From an uncultured Pelagibacteraceae bacterium (GTDB taxonomy: Bacteria; Pseudomonadota; Alphaproteobacteria; Pelagibacterales; Pelagibacteraceae), in NCBI GenBank assembly GCA_902606835.1, contig CACLHW010000001.1, forward strand, positions 62,001 through 126,000: a stretch of DNA of 64,000 bases, read 5' to 3'. The notes under the pieces are model-generated. The model had not been told where the DNA came from, made no database searches, and saw nothing but the letters and a program-made list of their open reading frames with translations. The stretch's first letter is position 1. Each line of letters begins with the position of its first letter. Of this stretch, positions 54,925 to 64,000 are shown in pieces. The translations under genes and the position numbers were made by a program.

Positions 54925-55811
54925 AAAAATTTATAATTTTAATTCCATTATTTAATGATTGGAAATCTGCTACAAAATTATTAAATGAAATTGATTTACA
55001 AATTATTAATTGGAAAGCTGAAGTTTCTGTAATTATTGTTAATGATGCTTCAACAGAAACGAGATCAGGTCTTGAATACAATTACAAAAAAATAAAATCT
55101 GTTAAGATTATAAATATGAAAGAAAACAGAGTACATCAAAGATGTATAGCTGCTGGTTTAAAATATATTTGTGAAAAAGAAGATTTTGATTGGGTAATTG
55201 TTATGGATGCTGATGGGGAAGACCGACCCGAAGAACTTAATGATTTTTTTAATAAAACTTTAGAAAATCCCGATAAAACAATAACAGGTAATAGATTTAA
55301 AAGATCAGAGGGAATTATTTTTAAAATTTTGTATGAAATTCACAAAATTCTTACATTCATTTTTACAGGTAAATTAATAAAATTTGGTAATTTTACTTGT
55401 TTACCAAAGCACCACGTTTTGCAATTAATTCGAAAACCTTATTTATGGAATTCTTATTCCAGCTCAATTGTGAAAACAATTAAAGATAGAACATCTACTC
55501 CTTCCATCAGAGGCGTGAGGTATGTTTTGCCTTCAAAAATGAATTTTATTGCACTTGTTTTTCATTCTTTAGCAATTATTTCTGTATTTAAGAGCACTGT
55601 TATTATTCGTTCAATCATTTATTTTACAATTTATTTGTTTTTTATTTTTAATAGTTTTTCTTTTTTTTCTCTTATTCCTATTTTTCTTCTATTGATATTT
55701 GTGTTTACTGTTTTAAAAATATCTATGCGTTCAAATTTTAAAGAATTTGATAAATGTTTAGATAATATTGGTAGTATTGATGTACTATCAGGTTTTGACA
55801 GCAGGCAATAA
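54921..55811 (+). CDS. GT2 family glycosyltransferase with C-terminal TM helices
   Basis: ILIPLFNDWKSATKLLNEID; VSVIIVNDASTETRS; WVIVMDADGEDRPEEL; start at ATGA overlap. Confidence 0.85.
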   Translation: MKKFIILIPLFNDWKSATKLLNEIDLQIINWKAEVSVIIVNDASTETRSGLEYNYKKIKSVKIINMKENRVHQRCIAAGLKYICEKEDFDWVIVMDADGEDRPEELNDFFNKTLENPDKTITGNRFKRSEGIIFKILYEIHKILTFIFTGKLIKFGNFTCLPKHHVLQLIRKPYLWNSYSSSIVKTIKDRTSTPSIRGVRYVLPSKMNFIALVFHSLAIISVFKSTVIIRSIIYFTIYLFFIFNSFSFFSLIPIFLLLIFVFTVLKISMRSNFKEFDKCLDNIGSIDVLSGFDSRQ

Positions 55812-57065
55812 ATCAAAACAAGCTGTATCAATTCTTGAAGAGTATTGCCTTTTGATGTTCCATTTTTTTTTAAATCCTGCTTGTGCAACGCTTAAAGCAT
55901 TTCTTCCATATTTAATATTTGTATAATCTATAGCTTTCATTAATTTTATTCTCTTTTCTTCATTGTTAATTTTTGAAAATAAATTTTTATTATAAATATC
56001 AATATCCTCTAGACTTGAAAAAATTATACCCGTTTTTTGGTATTGGTATCCTTTTTTATAAATACTTTCTAACGCCATTAAAGCTTGTTTAACCAATGTA
56101 ATGCTATCATTTGTTCTTATTGGTAAATCTATATCCTTTGAATTGGAATAGTAATTTTTTCCCATATGGAAAGGGCTTGTTCTTATAAAGACAGTTATTT
56201 TTTTTACTGTTTGATTGTCATTTCTAATTTTTTCTGCAGCGTTAAGACAATGCGTTGCAATGGATTCTTTTAATTCTTCTAGTTTTGTAACTTTTTTTCC
56301 AAATGATCTTGATACACAACAATTTTTTCTTTTTTCTTCATGAGGTTCTAAGGATATACATGTAATACCTCTTAGCTCCATTGCAGTTCGTGATCCAAAA
56401 ACACTTGTATTTTTTTTTATCCATCCGTTATGCATATTTTTAAGATCGCAAGCTGTATTTATTCCATTTTTAATATAAAATTTTGTTAGTTGACGGCCAA
56501 CACCCCAGACATCATTTATTTTAATTTTTGAAAGAAGCTCGTCTATTTTATTGGAATTTACTAAATCTATAACTCCTGATTTTTCCTTTTTTGCAATATA
56601 ATTTGCAGCTTTACTCAAAGTTTTTGTTGTTCCAATTCCAATACTGGTCGGTATACCAGTCCATTGTAAAACGGTTTTTCTAATTTTATGGATATGTTCT
56701 AATAAATTTTTATTTTTTACTGAAGACAAATCTAAAAAAGCTTCATCGATAGAATAAATTTCCATTTGTGGTGAAAATAATTTTAAAGTTTTCATAACTC
56801 TTCTTGATATATCTCCATATAATGCAAAGTTTGTTGAAAAAATTTTTACATCATTTTCTTTTACTATTTTTTTTACTTTAAAATATGGTTCACCCATTTT
56901 AATCCCTAAGATTTTTGCTTCCGTTGATCGAGAAATTACACAACCGTCGTTACTTGAAAGCACCACAACTGGTTTTTTATTTATTGATGGATTAAACAAT
57001 CTTTCACAAGAAACATAAAATGAATTACAATCAACCAGAGCTATTTTGTTTTTGTTATAAAGCAT
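55788..57065 (-). CDS. umuC: Error-prone DNA polymerase V subunit UmuC
   Basis: ALVDCNSFYVSCERLFNPSINKKPVVVLSSNDGCVISRS; YSIDEAFLDLS. Confidence 0.96.
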   Translation of the reverse strand: MLYNKNKIALVDCNSFYVSCERLFNPSINKKPVVVLSSNDGCVISRSTEAKILGIKMGEPYFKVKKIVKENDVKIFSTNFALYGDISRRVMKTLKLFSPQMEIYSIDEAFLDLSSVKNKNLLEHIHKIRKTVLQWTGIPTSIGIGTTKTLSKAANYIAKKEKSGVIDLVNSNKIDELLSKIKINDVWGVGRQLTKFYIKNGINTACDLKNMHNGWIKKNTSVFGSRTAMELRGITCISLEPHEEKRKNCCVSRSFGKKVTKLEELKESIATHCLNAAEKIRNDNQTVKKITVFIRTSPFHMGKNYYSNSKDIDLPIRTNDSITLVKQALMALESIYKKGYQYQKTGIIFSSLEDIDIYNKNLFSKINNEEKRIKLMKAIDYTNIKYGRNALSVAQAGFKKKWNIKRQYSSRIDTACFDLLPAVKT

Positions 57066-57447
57066 GAATCACGTAAGTAACTATTCCCCAAATAAAAATT
57101 TCCGGGTTTTCAGTTAAATCAATTTTATCTTTTATTTTTTTTGATCCAGAAGTTAAAAAAGATTGATTTTTTTCTTTTACAAAAGTTTTTACAACTAATT
57201 CTTCACTAACATTAGCAATTACTGTAGAAAAATTTTTTGGATTTAGACTTCTATCTACCACTAAAAGATCACCATCATGAATCCCAACATGATGCATGGA
57301 TTTGCCCTGGACTCTAATAAGAAATGTAGATGGTATATTTTTTATTAAATGGGAGTTGAGGTCTATATCATCTTCGACATAATCTGTAGCTGGAGAAGGA
57401 AAACCGGCTCCAACTTTATGCAAATGAAATGGTAACAATAATTTCAT
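57055..57447 (-). CDS. umuD: UmuD S24 peptidase-like SOS protein
   Basis: AGFPSPATDYVEDDIDLNSHLIKNIPSTFLIRVQGKSMHHVGIHDGDLLVVD; adjacent umuC. Confidence 0.95.
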   Translation of the reverse strand: MKLLLPFHLHKVGAGFPSPATDYVEDDIDLNSHLIKNIPSTFLIRVQGKSMHHVGIHDGDLLVVDRSLNPKNFSTVIANVSEELVVKTFVKEKNQSFLTSGSKKIKDKIDLTENPEIFIWGIVTYVIHAL

Positions 57448-57450
57448 AAC

Positions 57451-57465
57451 GTTCTACTTTTGTTC
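57451..57465 (-). promoter_or_regulatory. LexA (SOS) box, alphaproteobacterial GTTCN7GTTC type
   Basis: GTTCTACTTTTGTTC ending 4 bp upstream of the umuD start. Confidence 0.8.
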
Positions 57466-57488
57466 TAATTTATAACATTAAACAATAT

Positions 57489-57641
57489 ATGGCAAGGTGT
57501 GGAAAAGTGTCCAATAAGTTGTATTTTGAGTCCAAAAAAGAATCTAAACTGAATCAAAGCAAGAACATCAAAACTAGATTTAGATATGGTGTGGATAACT
57601 ATTACTACAATATGAAAACTGTGCTAAAAAATTTAAACTAA
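57489..57641 (+). CDS. Predicted 50-aa basic small protein
   Basis: ATG...TAA ORF below the track's size cutoff: MARCGKVSNKLYFESKKESKLNQSKNIKTRFRYGVDNYYYNMKTVLKNLN. Confidence 0.4.
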   Translation: MARCGKVSNKLYFESKKESKLNQSKNIKTRFRYGVDNYYYNMKTVLKNLN

Positions 57642-57645
57642 AAAA

Positions 57646-58014
57646 ATGCGAAAATTAACTTGTCACTGCGAAGGGGTAGAGATTCAAGTCAAAATACCTG
57701 AAGAAGGATTTAAAAAAATTATGCGATGCAATTGCTCTTTGTGCAAAAGAAAAGGATATATCATAGGAGTAATTGGCCCAGAAGATTTAAAAGTTGTTAA
57801 AGGGGAAAATCTTTTAAAACTTTACCAATATCATACAAAAACTGCCAAACATTATTTTTGCTCTAATTGTGGTATTCACACGCATAATAATCCTAGAAGT
57901 AATCCAAAAATATATGGAATAAATGTAGCTTGTGTTGAAGGTATAAATCCTTTTGAATTAAAAAATGTAGCAGTTAATGATGGTATAAACCATCCTCTTG
58001 ATAAAAAAAAATGA
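57646..58014 (+). CDS. GFA (glutathione-dependent formaldehyde-activating enzyme-like) family protein
   Basis: TCHCEGVEIQVKIP; RCNCSLCKRKG; HYFCSNCGIHTHN. Confidence 0.88.
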   Translation: MRKLTCHCEGVEIQVKIPEEGFKKIMRCNCSLCKRKGYIIGVIGPEDLKVVKGENLLKLYQYHTKTAKHYFCSNCGIHTHNNPRSNPKIYGINVACVEGINPFELKNVAVNDGINHPLDKKK

Positions 58015-58937
58015 GAAAAGCAGAGGAATGTTTTTTAAAAGTAAAAAATGATTATTTAAAATTTTTAAATAGAGAGCAAATTTTAGGAATATCTGCAAAA
58101 AATAAACTAAATAATTTAAAAAAAACATACATTCCGCTATCATTTTGGATTGAAAATAAATATAAAAAAAAGGGAGATACATTAATTTTAGGCTGTTCGG
58201 GTGGACAAGGTTCAGGAAAAACAACTATGGCAAAAATTTTAAAAATTATTTTAAATAAATTTTTTAATAGAAAAATTTTTGTTAGTTCAATTGATGATTT
58301 TTATAAAACTTCAAGAGAACGAGAAAAAATATCAAAAAATATACACCCCTTGCTTAAAATAAGAGGTGTTCCTGGCACACATGATATAAATTTAATTAAA
58401 AATTTTTTTAATATCATTAAAAAGAAAAAATTTAAAAAAATAATGCTACCTAGGTTTGATAAATCCAAGGATGATCGTTATAAAAAAAAATATTGGCATA
58501 CTATTAGTAAAAGACCAGAAATTGTAATATTAGAGGGCTGGTGCGTTGGTGCACAACCTCAATTAAATTCATCAATAATAAAGCCAATAAATATTCTTGA
58601 AAAATATGAAGATAAAGATTTATTTTGGAGAAGATATGTTAACGAAAAACTCAAAAATGAATATAAGAAAATTTTTAAAACAATAGACCATTTTATATTT
58701 ATTAAAGTTCCAAATTTTAAAATGGTTTTTAAATGGAGATTGCTTCAAGAAAATAAGCTGAGAAAAAAGTCGCATTGGGATAAAAAAATAATGTCTTATA
58801 ACAAAATAAAACGATTTATTATGTTTTATGAAAGAATTACTTTGCAAATGATTAAAGATTTGAGTAAATCTGCATCTGTAGTAATGTTATTAAAAAAAAA
58901 TCATGAAGTTAAAAAACTAATTTTTAGATCAAGATAA
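58011..58937 (+). CDS. P-loop kinase, D-glycerate 3-kinase (GLYK/Tda10)-like
   Basis: ILGCSGGQGSGKTTMAKIL; VSSIDDFYKTSRER; RGVPGTHDI; ILEGWCVG. Confidence 0.8.
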   Translation: MRKAEECFLKVKNDYLKFLNREQILGISAKNKLNNLKKTYIPLSFWIENKYKKKGDTLILGCSGGQGSGKTTMAKILKIILNKFFNRKIFVSSIDDFYKTSREREKISKNIHPLLKIRGVPGTHDINLIKNFFNIIKKKKFKKIMLPRFDKSKDDRYKKKYWHTISKRPEIVILEGWCVGAQPQLNSSIIKPINILEKYEDKDLFWRRYVNEKLKNEYKKIFKTIDHFIFIKVPNFKMVFKWRLLQENKLRKKSHWDKKIMSYNKIKRFIMFYERITLQMIKDLSKSASVVMLLKKNHEVKKLIFRSR

Positions 58938-60221
58938 ATGAAATATTTTTTTAAAATTATTTTAATTTTTGTATTATTTTCTGGATTTAACGAGTCCAAA
59001 GCTAATGAATTATTAAAATCTCTTAAATTGGCTTATTTAAATAACTCAAAGCTAAATGCTGAAAGAGCAAATATGCGCGCTTCCAGAGAAGAGAAAAGAG
59101 AAGCTGTAAGTGAATTTTTACCCAATGTAACAATTTCTGGATATAAATCATCACAAGATAGCTTTAATTCGAATTTAGATGACGTCAATATTGATCCTAA
59201 AGAAAGATCAATTTTAGTGGAGCAAAAGATTTTTCAAGGTTTTAGCGGAGTTGCAAATTTGCAGAAAAAAAGAAAAGGTCAACAATTAGGTCAATTTAAA
59301 CTTAAAAAAGTTGAACAAGAAATTTTATTAGAAGCTGCTAAAGCTCATACTGAATTGTTATTAAATAAAAAGAAGGTTGATTATAATTTAATAAATTTGG
59401 ATTTATTGGAAAGGCAAGTTGAAACTGACCAAAATAGACTAGAAAAAGGTGAAATAAGTTTAACAGATTTAGCCCAGTCAGAATCTTCTTTGGCTGGAGC
59501 CCAAGCTGATTTAATAGCTGCACAAAATGATTTAGTTACTAGTAAGGCTAATTTTGAGAAAATAGTTGGAGAAAAATTAACTAATGATATTAAAGGCACA
59601 GAAGAAACTAACTTAAATTTACCCAAAAGCCTTGCGGAGGCTTATAAGATAGCAAATTTAGAGAATCCAAATTTACAAATAGCGACTTTAGAATATATGC
59701 AGGCAAAACTTGATGTGACCATAGCTGGTTCAGAACTTTCTCCAACGGCTACTCTTTCTTATGAACGGGCTGAACAAGACAACATTAGCTCAACAATTCA
59801 AGAAAGAACTCAAGAGACAGTTAAGGCAACAGCCAAATGGCCTTTATTTGCTGGAGGCAAGAATGCTTTTAACTATAGAAAATTTAAAGAAATTAAAAAT
59901 CAAAAAGAACTTTTGCTTGAGGATCAAAAAAAAACTACAGAAACCGAAGTAGCAAATGCTTGGTCTAGTTATCAATCTTCTAAAAGTGTTTTAGATTCAA
60001 TTAGATCTCAGGTTAAAGCAGCAGAAATTGCTAACGAAGGTATAACCCTAGAATATGAGTCTGGGAGCAGCAGAAGCACTTTAGAAGTGATTCAATCTAG
60101 ATCTATTTTACTGAATGCGAGAATTGATTTAGCCAGCTCAGAAAGAAATTTTCTTATTTCTCAATTCAACCTTTTGTCATCAATTGGCCGACTCACTGCA
60201 AAACAGTTAAATTTAATTTAG
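58938..60221 (+). CDS. tolC: TolC-family outer membrane efflux protein
   Basis: Signal peptide; RANMRASREEKREAVSEFLPNVTISG; duplicated helical repeats. Confidence 0.9.
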   Translation: MKYFFKIILIFVLFSGFNESKANELLKSLKLAYLNNSKLNAERANMRASREEKREAVSEFLPNVTISGYKSSQDSFNSNLDDVNIDPKERSILVEQKIFQGFSGVANLQKKRKGQQLGQFKLKKVEQEILLEAAKAHTELLLNKKKVDYNLINLDLLERQVETDQNRLEKGEISLTDLAQSESSLAGAQADLIAAQNDLVTSKANFEKIVGEKLTNDIKGTEETNLNLPKSLAEAYKIANLENPNLQIATLEYMQAKLDVTIAGSELSPTATLSYERAEQDNISSTIQERTQETVKATAKWPLFAGGKNAFNYRKFKEIKNQKELLLEDQKKTTETEVANAWSSYQSSKSVLDSIRSQVKAAEIANEGITLEYESGSSRSTLEVIQSRSILLNARIDLASSERNFLISQFNLLSSIGRLTAKQLNLI

Positions 60222-60286
60222 TTAATTATTTTAACTAATATTAAAAAAGCCATAATTCGGTGGGTTTAATTAGCTATTGATAAAAA

Positions 60287-60301
60287 GAACAAAATGTGTA
60301 C
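60287..60301 (+). promoter_or_regulatory. Near-consensus LexA box upstream of recA
   Basis: GAACAAAATGTGTAC: one mismatch to GAACN7GAAC, about 50 bp before the recA ATG. Confidence 0.45.
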
Positions 60302-60350
60302 ATTGAAAACAATGATTCGTTAACTAAACTTTATAAAAAAAAGGAAATTT

Positions 60351-61457
60351 ATGACTAAAAATAATCTAAAAATAGTAAAATCTGGAAAAAACCAAGAAGT
60401 AGAAAATAAACAGAAAAGTAAGGCTTTAGAAGCAGCCATAAGTCAAATAGATGAAAATTTTGGCAAAGGTTCAGTAATGAAACTTGGTCAAAAGGCTGCC
60501 ATAAATGTTGAGGCTATATCAACGGGTTCGCTAAGCTTAGATCTGGCGCTTGGAATTGGAGGACTTCCAAAAGGAAGAGTCATAGAAATTTATGGCCCAG
60601 AATCATCTGGAAAAACAACTTTGGCATTGCAAGTGGTAGCCGAAGCTCAAAAAACTGGAGGCATTTGTGGATTTGTTGATGCGGAGCATGCTTTAGATCC
60701 AGTTTATGCTAAAAAATTAGGCGTTAAAACAGAGGAACTTTTAATATCTCAACCAGACACAGGTGAACAAGCTTTAGAAATAGCTGATACACTAATTAAA
60801 TCTGGATCAATTTCAGTTTTAGTTGTTGATTCTGTGGCCGCACTAACCCCAAGAGCAGAATTAGAAGGAGAAATGGGAGATCATCATGTTGGTTTACAAT
60901 CAAGACTGATGAGTCAAGCTCTGAGAAAATTAACAAGTTCAATAGCGAAAACTAATACAATGGTTATTTTTATAAACCAAATAAGAATGAAAATTGGAAT
61001 TATGTTTGGAAATCCAGAAACAACATCAGGAGGAAATGCACTAAAATTTTATTCTTCAGTAAGAATGGATATTAGAAGAATAGGCGCAATTAAAGAAAAA
61101 GAACAAATTATAGGAAATTCTACTAGAGTAAAAGTGGTAAAAAATAAAGTTTCACCTCCATTTAAAGTAATCGAATTTGATTTGATGTACGGCAAAGGAA
61201 TAAGCAAATCAGGCGAATTAATTGATTTAGGAGCAAAGGCTGATGTAGTTGAAAAATCAGGCGCATGGTACGCATATAAAGGTGAAAAAATTGGTCAGGG
61301 TAGAGAGAATGCTAAAATCTACCTTGAAAAAAATCCAAAAATAGCCGCTGAGATTGAAATGGCTATTAGAACTAAAGCTGGCTTAATTTCCAAGAAAATA
61401 GAGGGAAATCCAGCTGTTGAGAAAACAGATACTGACAAAAAAAATCCAAATAATTAA
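60351..61457 (+). CDS. recA: Recombinase RecA
   Basis: [58 protein letters not shown]. Confidence 0.98.
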   Translation: MTKNNLKIVKSGKNQEVENKQKSKALEAAISQIDENFGKGSVMKLGQKAAINVEAISTGSLSLDLALGIGGLPKGRVIEIYGPESSGKTTLALQVVAEAQKTGGICGFVDAEHALDPVYAKKLGVKTEELLISQPDTGEQALEIADTLIKSGSISVLVVDSVAALTPRAELEGEMGDHHVGLQSRLMSQALRKLTSSIAKTNTMVIFINQIRMKIGIMFGNPETTSGGNALKFYSSVRMDIRRIGAIKEKEQIIGNSTRVKVVKNKVSPPFKVIEFDLMYGKGISKSGELIDLGAKADVVEKSGAWYAYKGEKIGQGRENAKIYLEKNPKIAAEIEMAIRTKAGLISKKIEGNPAVEKTDTDKKNPNN

Positions 61458-61475
61458 TAATTAGCTCTCTTAAAA

Positions 61476-61505
61476 GAAAGGCGCCTTTAAAGGTGCCTTT
61501 CTTCT
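61476..61505 (+). terminator. Rho-independent terminator after recA
   Basis: GAAAGGCGCC-TTTAAA-GGTGCCTTTC hairpin (one G-U pair) followed by TTCT. Confidence 0.8.
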
Positions 61506-61548
61506 CTATCTAGACATCATTCTAAAAAACTGTATTTATATTAGATAG

Positions 61549-64000
61549 ATGGCTGAAAAAACATTAAAAAGTGTAAGAAAATCGTTTTTAAACTATTTTT
61601 CGAATAAAAATCACAAAATTGTAGATTCTAGCAATTTAGTTCCAAGCAATGATCCTACTCTTATGTTTACAAATTCTGGAATGGTACAATTTAAAAATGT
61701 TTTTACAGGTCTTGAAAAAAGAGATTATAAAAGAGCTACCACGTCACAGAAATGTGTTAGAGCTGGTGGAAAACATAATGACTTAGAAAATGTGGGTTAC
61801 ACACCAAGGCACCACACATTTTTTGAAATGCTAGGCAATTTTTCTTTTGGTGATTACTTCAAAGATGTGGCTATAGATTTAGCATGGAATTTAATAACTA
61901 AAGAATTCCAAATATCAAAAGATAAGCTTAGCGTTAGTGTATTTTCAGAAGATAAAGAAGCTTTCGATCTATGGAAAAAAATTGCAGGTTTGCCAGAAAG
62001 TAGAATTTACAAAATATCAACAAGTGATAATTTTTGGTCAATGGGAGATTTAGGTCCCTGTGGACCATGCTCTGAAATATTTTATGATCATGGAGAACAT
62101 TTGAAAGGTGGCCCTCCAGGAAGTAAAGACCAAGATGGAGATCGTTTTATAGAAATATGGAACTTGGTATTTATGCAATTTGAACAGGTTTCAAAAGATA
62201 AAAGAATAAATCTACCAAAACCATCAGTAGATACTGGAATGGGTTTAGAAAGAATTTCAGCCTTGCTTCAAGGCACACATGACAATTATGAAACAGATCA
62301 TTTTAAAACTTTAATCGAAGCCTCTTCAAATTTAACCAAAACTAAAGTAACTAAAGAAAATATATCAAGTCACAGAGTAATTGCAGACCATCTTAGAGCT
62401 AGTTCATTTTTAATTGCTGAAGGAGTTTTACCATCAAATGAAGGCAGAGGTTACGTTTTAAGAAGAATAATGAGACGAGGTATGAGACATTCGCATACTC
62501 TAGGCAGCAAGGAACCAATTTTTTATAAAATGATACCAACTTTGATTAGTGAAATGTCAGATTCTTATCCTGAGCTAAAGAGAGCGCAACCTTTAATTGT
62601 CGAAACTTTAAAAACTGAAGAAGAAAAATTTTCTTCATTGCTTAACAGAGGAATAGAAATTTTAGATGAAAATTTAAATAAAGTTAAAAATAATTACTTC
62701 CCTGGCGAAGTTGCATTTAAACTATACGATACTTATGGATTTCCACTAGATCTTACTGCAGATATTTTAAAAAATAAAAATATAAAAATTGATAATGCTG
62801 GTTTTGATAAAGAAATGGAAAAAAGTAAAAAATTAGCAAGAGCTAGCTGGAAAGGATCAGGTGATAAATCTTTAGATGAAAAATGGTTTAAAGTTAGAGA
62901 AAAACTTAATCCTACAGAATTTTTGGGCTATGAATTTGATAAACTTGAAGCTGTTGTTCTTAAAATATCTAAAGGTAAAGATTTTGTTAATGAAGCAAAA
63001 ACTGGAGATGAAGTGGAAATAATAACTAACCAAACACCGTTCTACGGTGAATCAGGAGGACAGGTTGGGGATCAAGGTATAATTTATTCTAATAAGTGTA
63101 AAATTGTTATCAAAGATACACAGAAAAAAATGGGAGATCTTCATGTTCATTATGGGAAAATTGAAAATGGATCTTTAAAGGTCAACGAAACTGTAAATTT
63201 AGAAATTGACTCGCGAAGAAGAAATGATGCTAGAGCTTATCATTCAGCAACACATTTGCTCCATGAGGCCCTAAGAAGAACTCTTGGCAAACATGTTACT
63301 CAAAAAGGATCTTTAGTTAGTCCCGAAAAACTTAGATTTGATTTTAGCCACAATAAACCTATTGAAAAAAAAGAAATTGAAAAAATAGAAAAATATGTAA
63401 ATGAAATGGTTCATTTAGGAACCGATGTTAAAACCAGGATTATGACACCTAAAGAAGCTGTAGCTAAAGGTGCTTTAGCTATGTTTGGAGAGAAGTACGG
63501 AGACGAGGTAAGAGTTCTATCTATGGGAAAAGAAAACGGTGGATATTTTTCTACTGAGCTTTGCGGAGGTACACATGTTAAAAATACAAAAGATATTGGA
63601 AAATTTAAAATTACCAGCCAATCATCAATCGCAGCAGGGGTTAGAAGAGTGGAAGCATTAAGAGAAAGACAATTAGAAGATTATGAAAAATCTTTAGAGA
63701 AAGATAAATCATTAAAAGAAAAAAATCTGAAAGATCAGATAGATTTAATAAAAAAAGAATTATCTAAATATAAAGTAAAACCTGATTACAAAGAAGATTT
63801 AGAATTATCAGAAAATATTAAAAGTTTAAATAAGCAATTAGATAAAATTAAAATTCAAAACATAATTAAGGATAAATCAAAAAATATTATTAAAGATAAA
63901 AAAATAGGTGCTTTTACTCTTAGACATCAAGTTCTTACTGATTTTCCTCCTAAGGAACTGAGAGATGTAGTGGACCAAAGTAAAAAAGATATCAAAAAAG
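61549..64000 (+). CDS. alaS: Alanyl-tRNA synthetase, 3'-truncated by window end
   Basis: Absent from ORF track because no stop in window; [69 protein letters not shown]. Confidence 0.97.
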   Translation, partial: MAEKTLKSVRKSFLNYFSNKNHKIVDSSNLVPSNDPTLMFTNSGMVQFKNVFTGLEKRDYKRATTSQKCVRAGGKHNDLENVGYTPRHHTFFEMLGNFSFGDYFKDVAIDLAWNLITKEFQISKDKLSVSVFSEDKEAFDLWKKIAGLPESRIYKISTSDNFWSMGDLGPCGPCSEIFYDHGEHLKGGPPGSKDQDGDRFIEIWNLVFMQFEQVSKDKRINLPKPSVDTGMGLERISALLQGTHDNYETDHFKTLIEASSNLTKTKVTKENISSHRVIADHLRASSFLIAEGVLPSNEGRGYVLRRIMRRGMRHSHTLGSKEPIFYKMIPTLISEMSDSYPELKRAQPLIVETLKTEEEKFSSLLNRGIEILDENLNKVKNNYFPGEVAFKLYDTYGFPLDLTADILKNKNIKIDNAGFDKEMEKSKKLARASWKGSGDKSLDEKWFKVREKLNPTEFLGYEFDKLEAVVLKISKGKDFVNEAKTGDEVEIITNQTPFYGESGGQVGDQGIIYSNKCKIVIKDTQKKMGDLHVHYGKIENGSLKVNETVNLEIDSRRRNDARAYHSATHLLHEALRRTLGKHVTQKGSLVSPEKLRFDFSHNKPIEKKEIEKIEKYVNEMVHLGTDVKTRIMTPKEAVAKGALAMFGEKYGDEVRVLSMGKENGGYFSTELCGGTHVKNTKDIGKFKITSQSSIAAGVRRVEALRERQLEDYEKSLEKDKSLKEKNLKDQIDLIKKELSKYKVKPDYKEDLELSENIKSLNKQLDKIKIQNIIKDKSKNIIKDKKIGAFTLRHQVLTDFPPKELRDVVDQSKKDIKK

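Overview
AT-rich window whose gene content and order resemble a streamlined marine alphaproteobacterium (Pelagibacterales/SAR11-like; inferred from proteins and synteny, not searched). Most of it is dense core genome: rpmE/efp, tkt-gap-pgk-fba, zapA-ygfA, yebC-resolvase-tolQRAB-pal-cpoB-tilS-ftsH-folP-glmM-thiD-purA, rpoH/rluD, xseB-ispA, aroC, pdxH, glyQS-ppdK, nadAC, pyrC, prpE, umuDC, tolC, recA and alaS (cut by the window end). Accessory-looking parts are the left edge (BtuF-like protein fused by overlap to an odd autotransporter, next to tRNA-fMet), a GT17/ABC-2 exporter cluster, a GT39/GT2 pair, and the umuDC/small-ORF/GFA region. Observations most worth checking: (1) rpsU (bS21) is absent from the ORF track because it has no ATG/GTG/TTG start; the best candidate is AUU behind a near-perfect Shine-Dalgarno. 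(2) The adjacent initiator tRNA gene has A29-U41 in place of the usual first of three G-C pairs. (3) The ruvCAB position holds only a MOC1/phage-like RuvC-fold resolvase, with no ruvA or ruvB. (4) A beta-solenoid autotransporter carries a coiled coil and a predicted TM helix after its barrel-like region. (5) A perfect alphaproteobacterial-type LexA box lies at umuD, with a divergent unannotated 50-aa ORF. No CRISPR, rRNA, transposon or prophage was seen. All family calls are from reading translated sequence; no searches were run.
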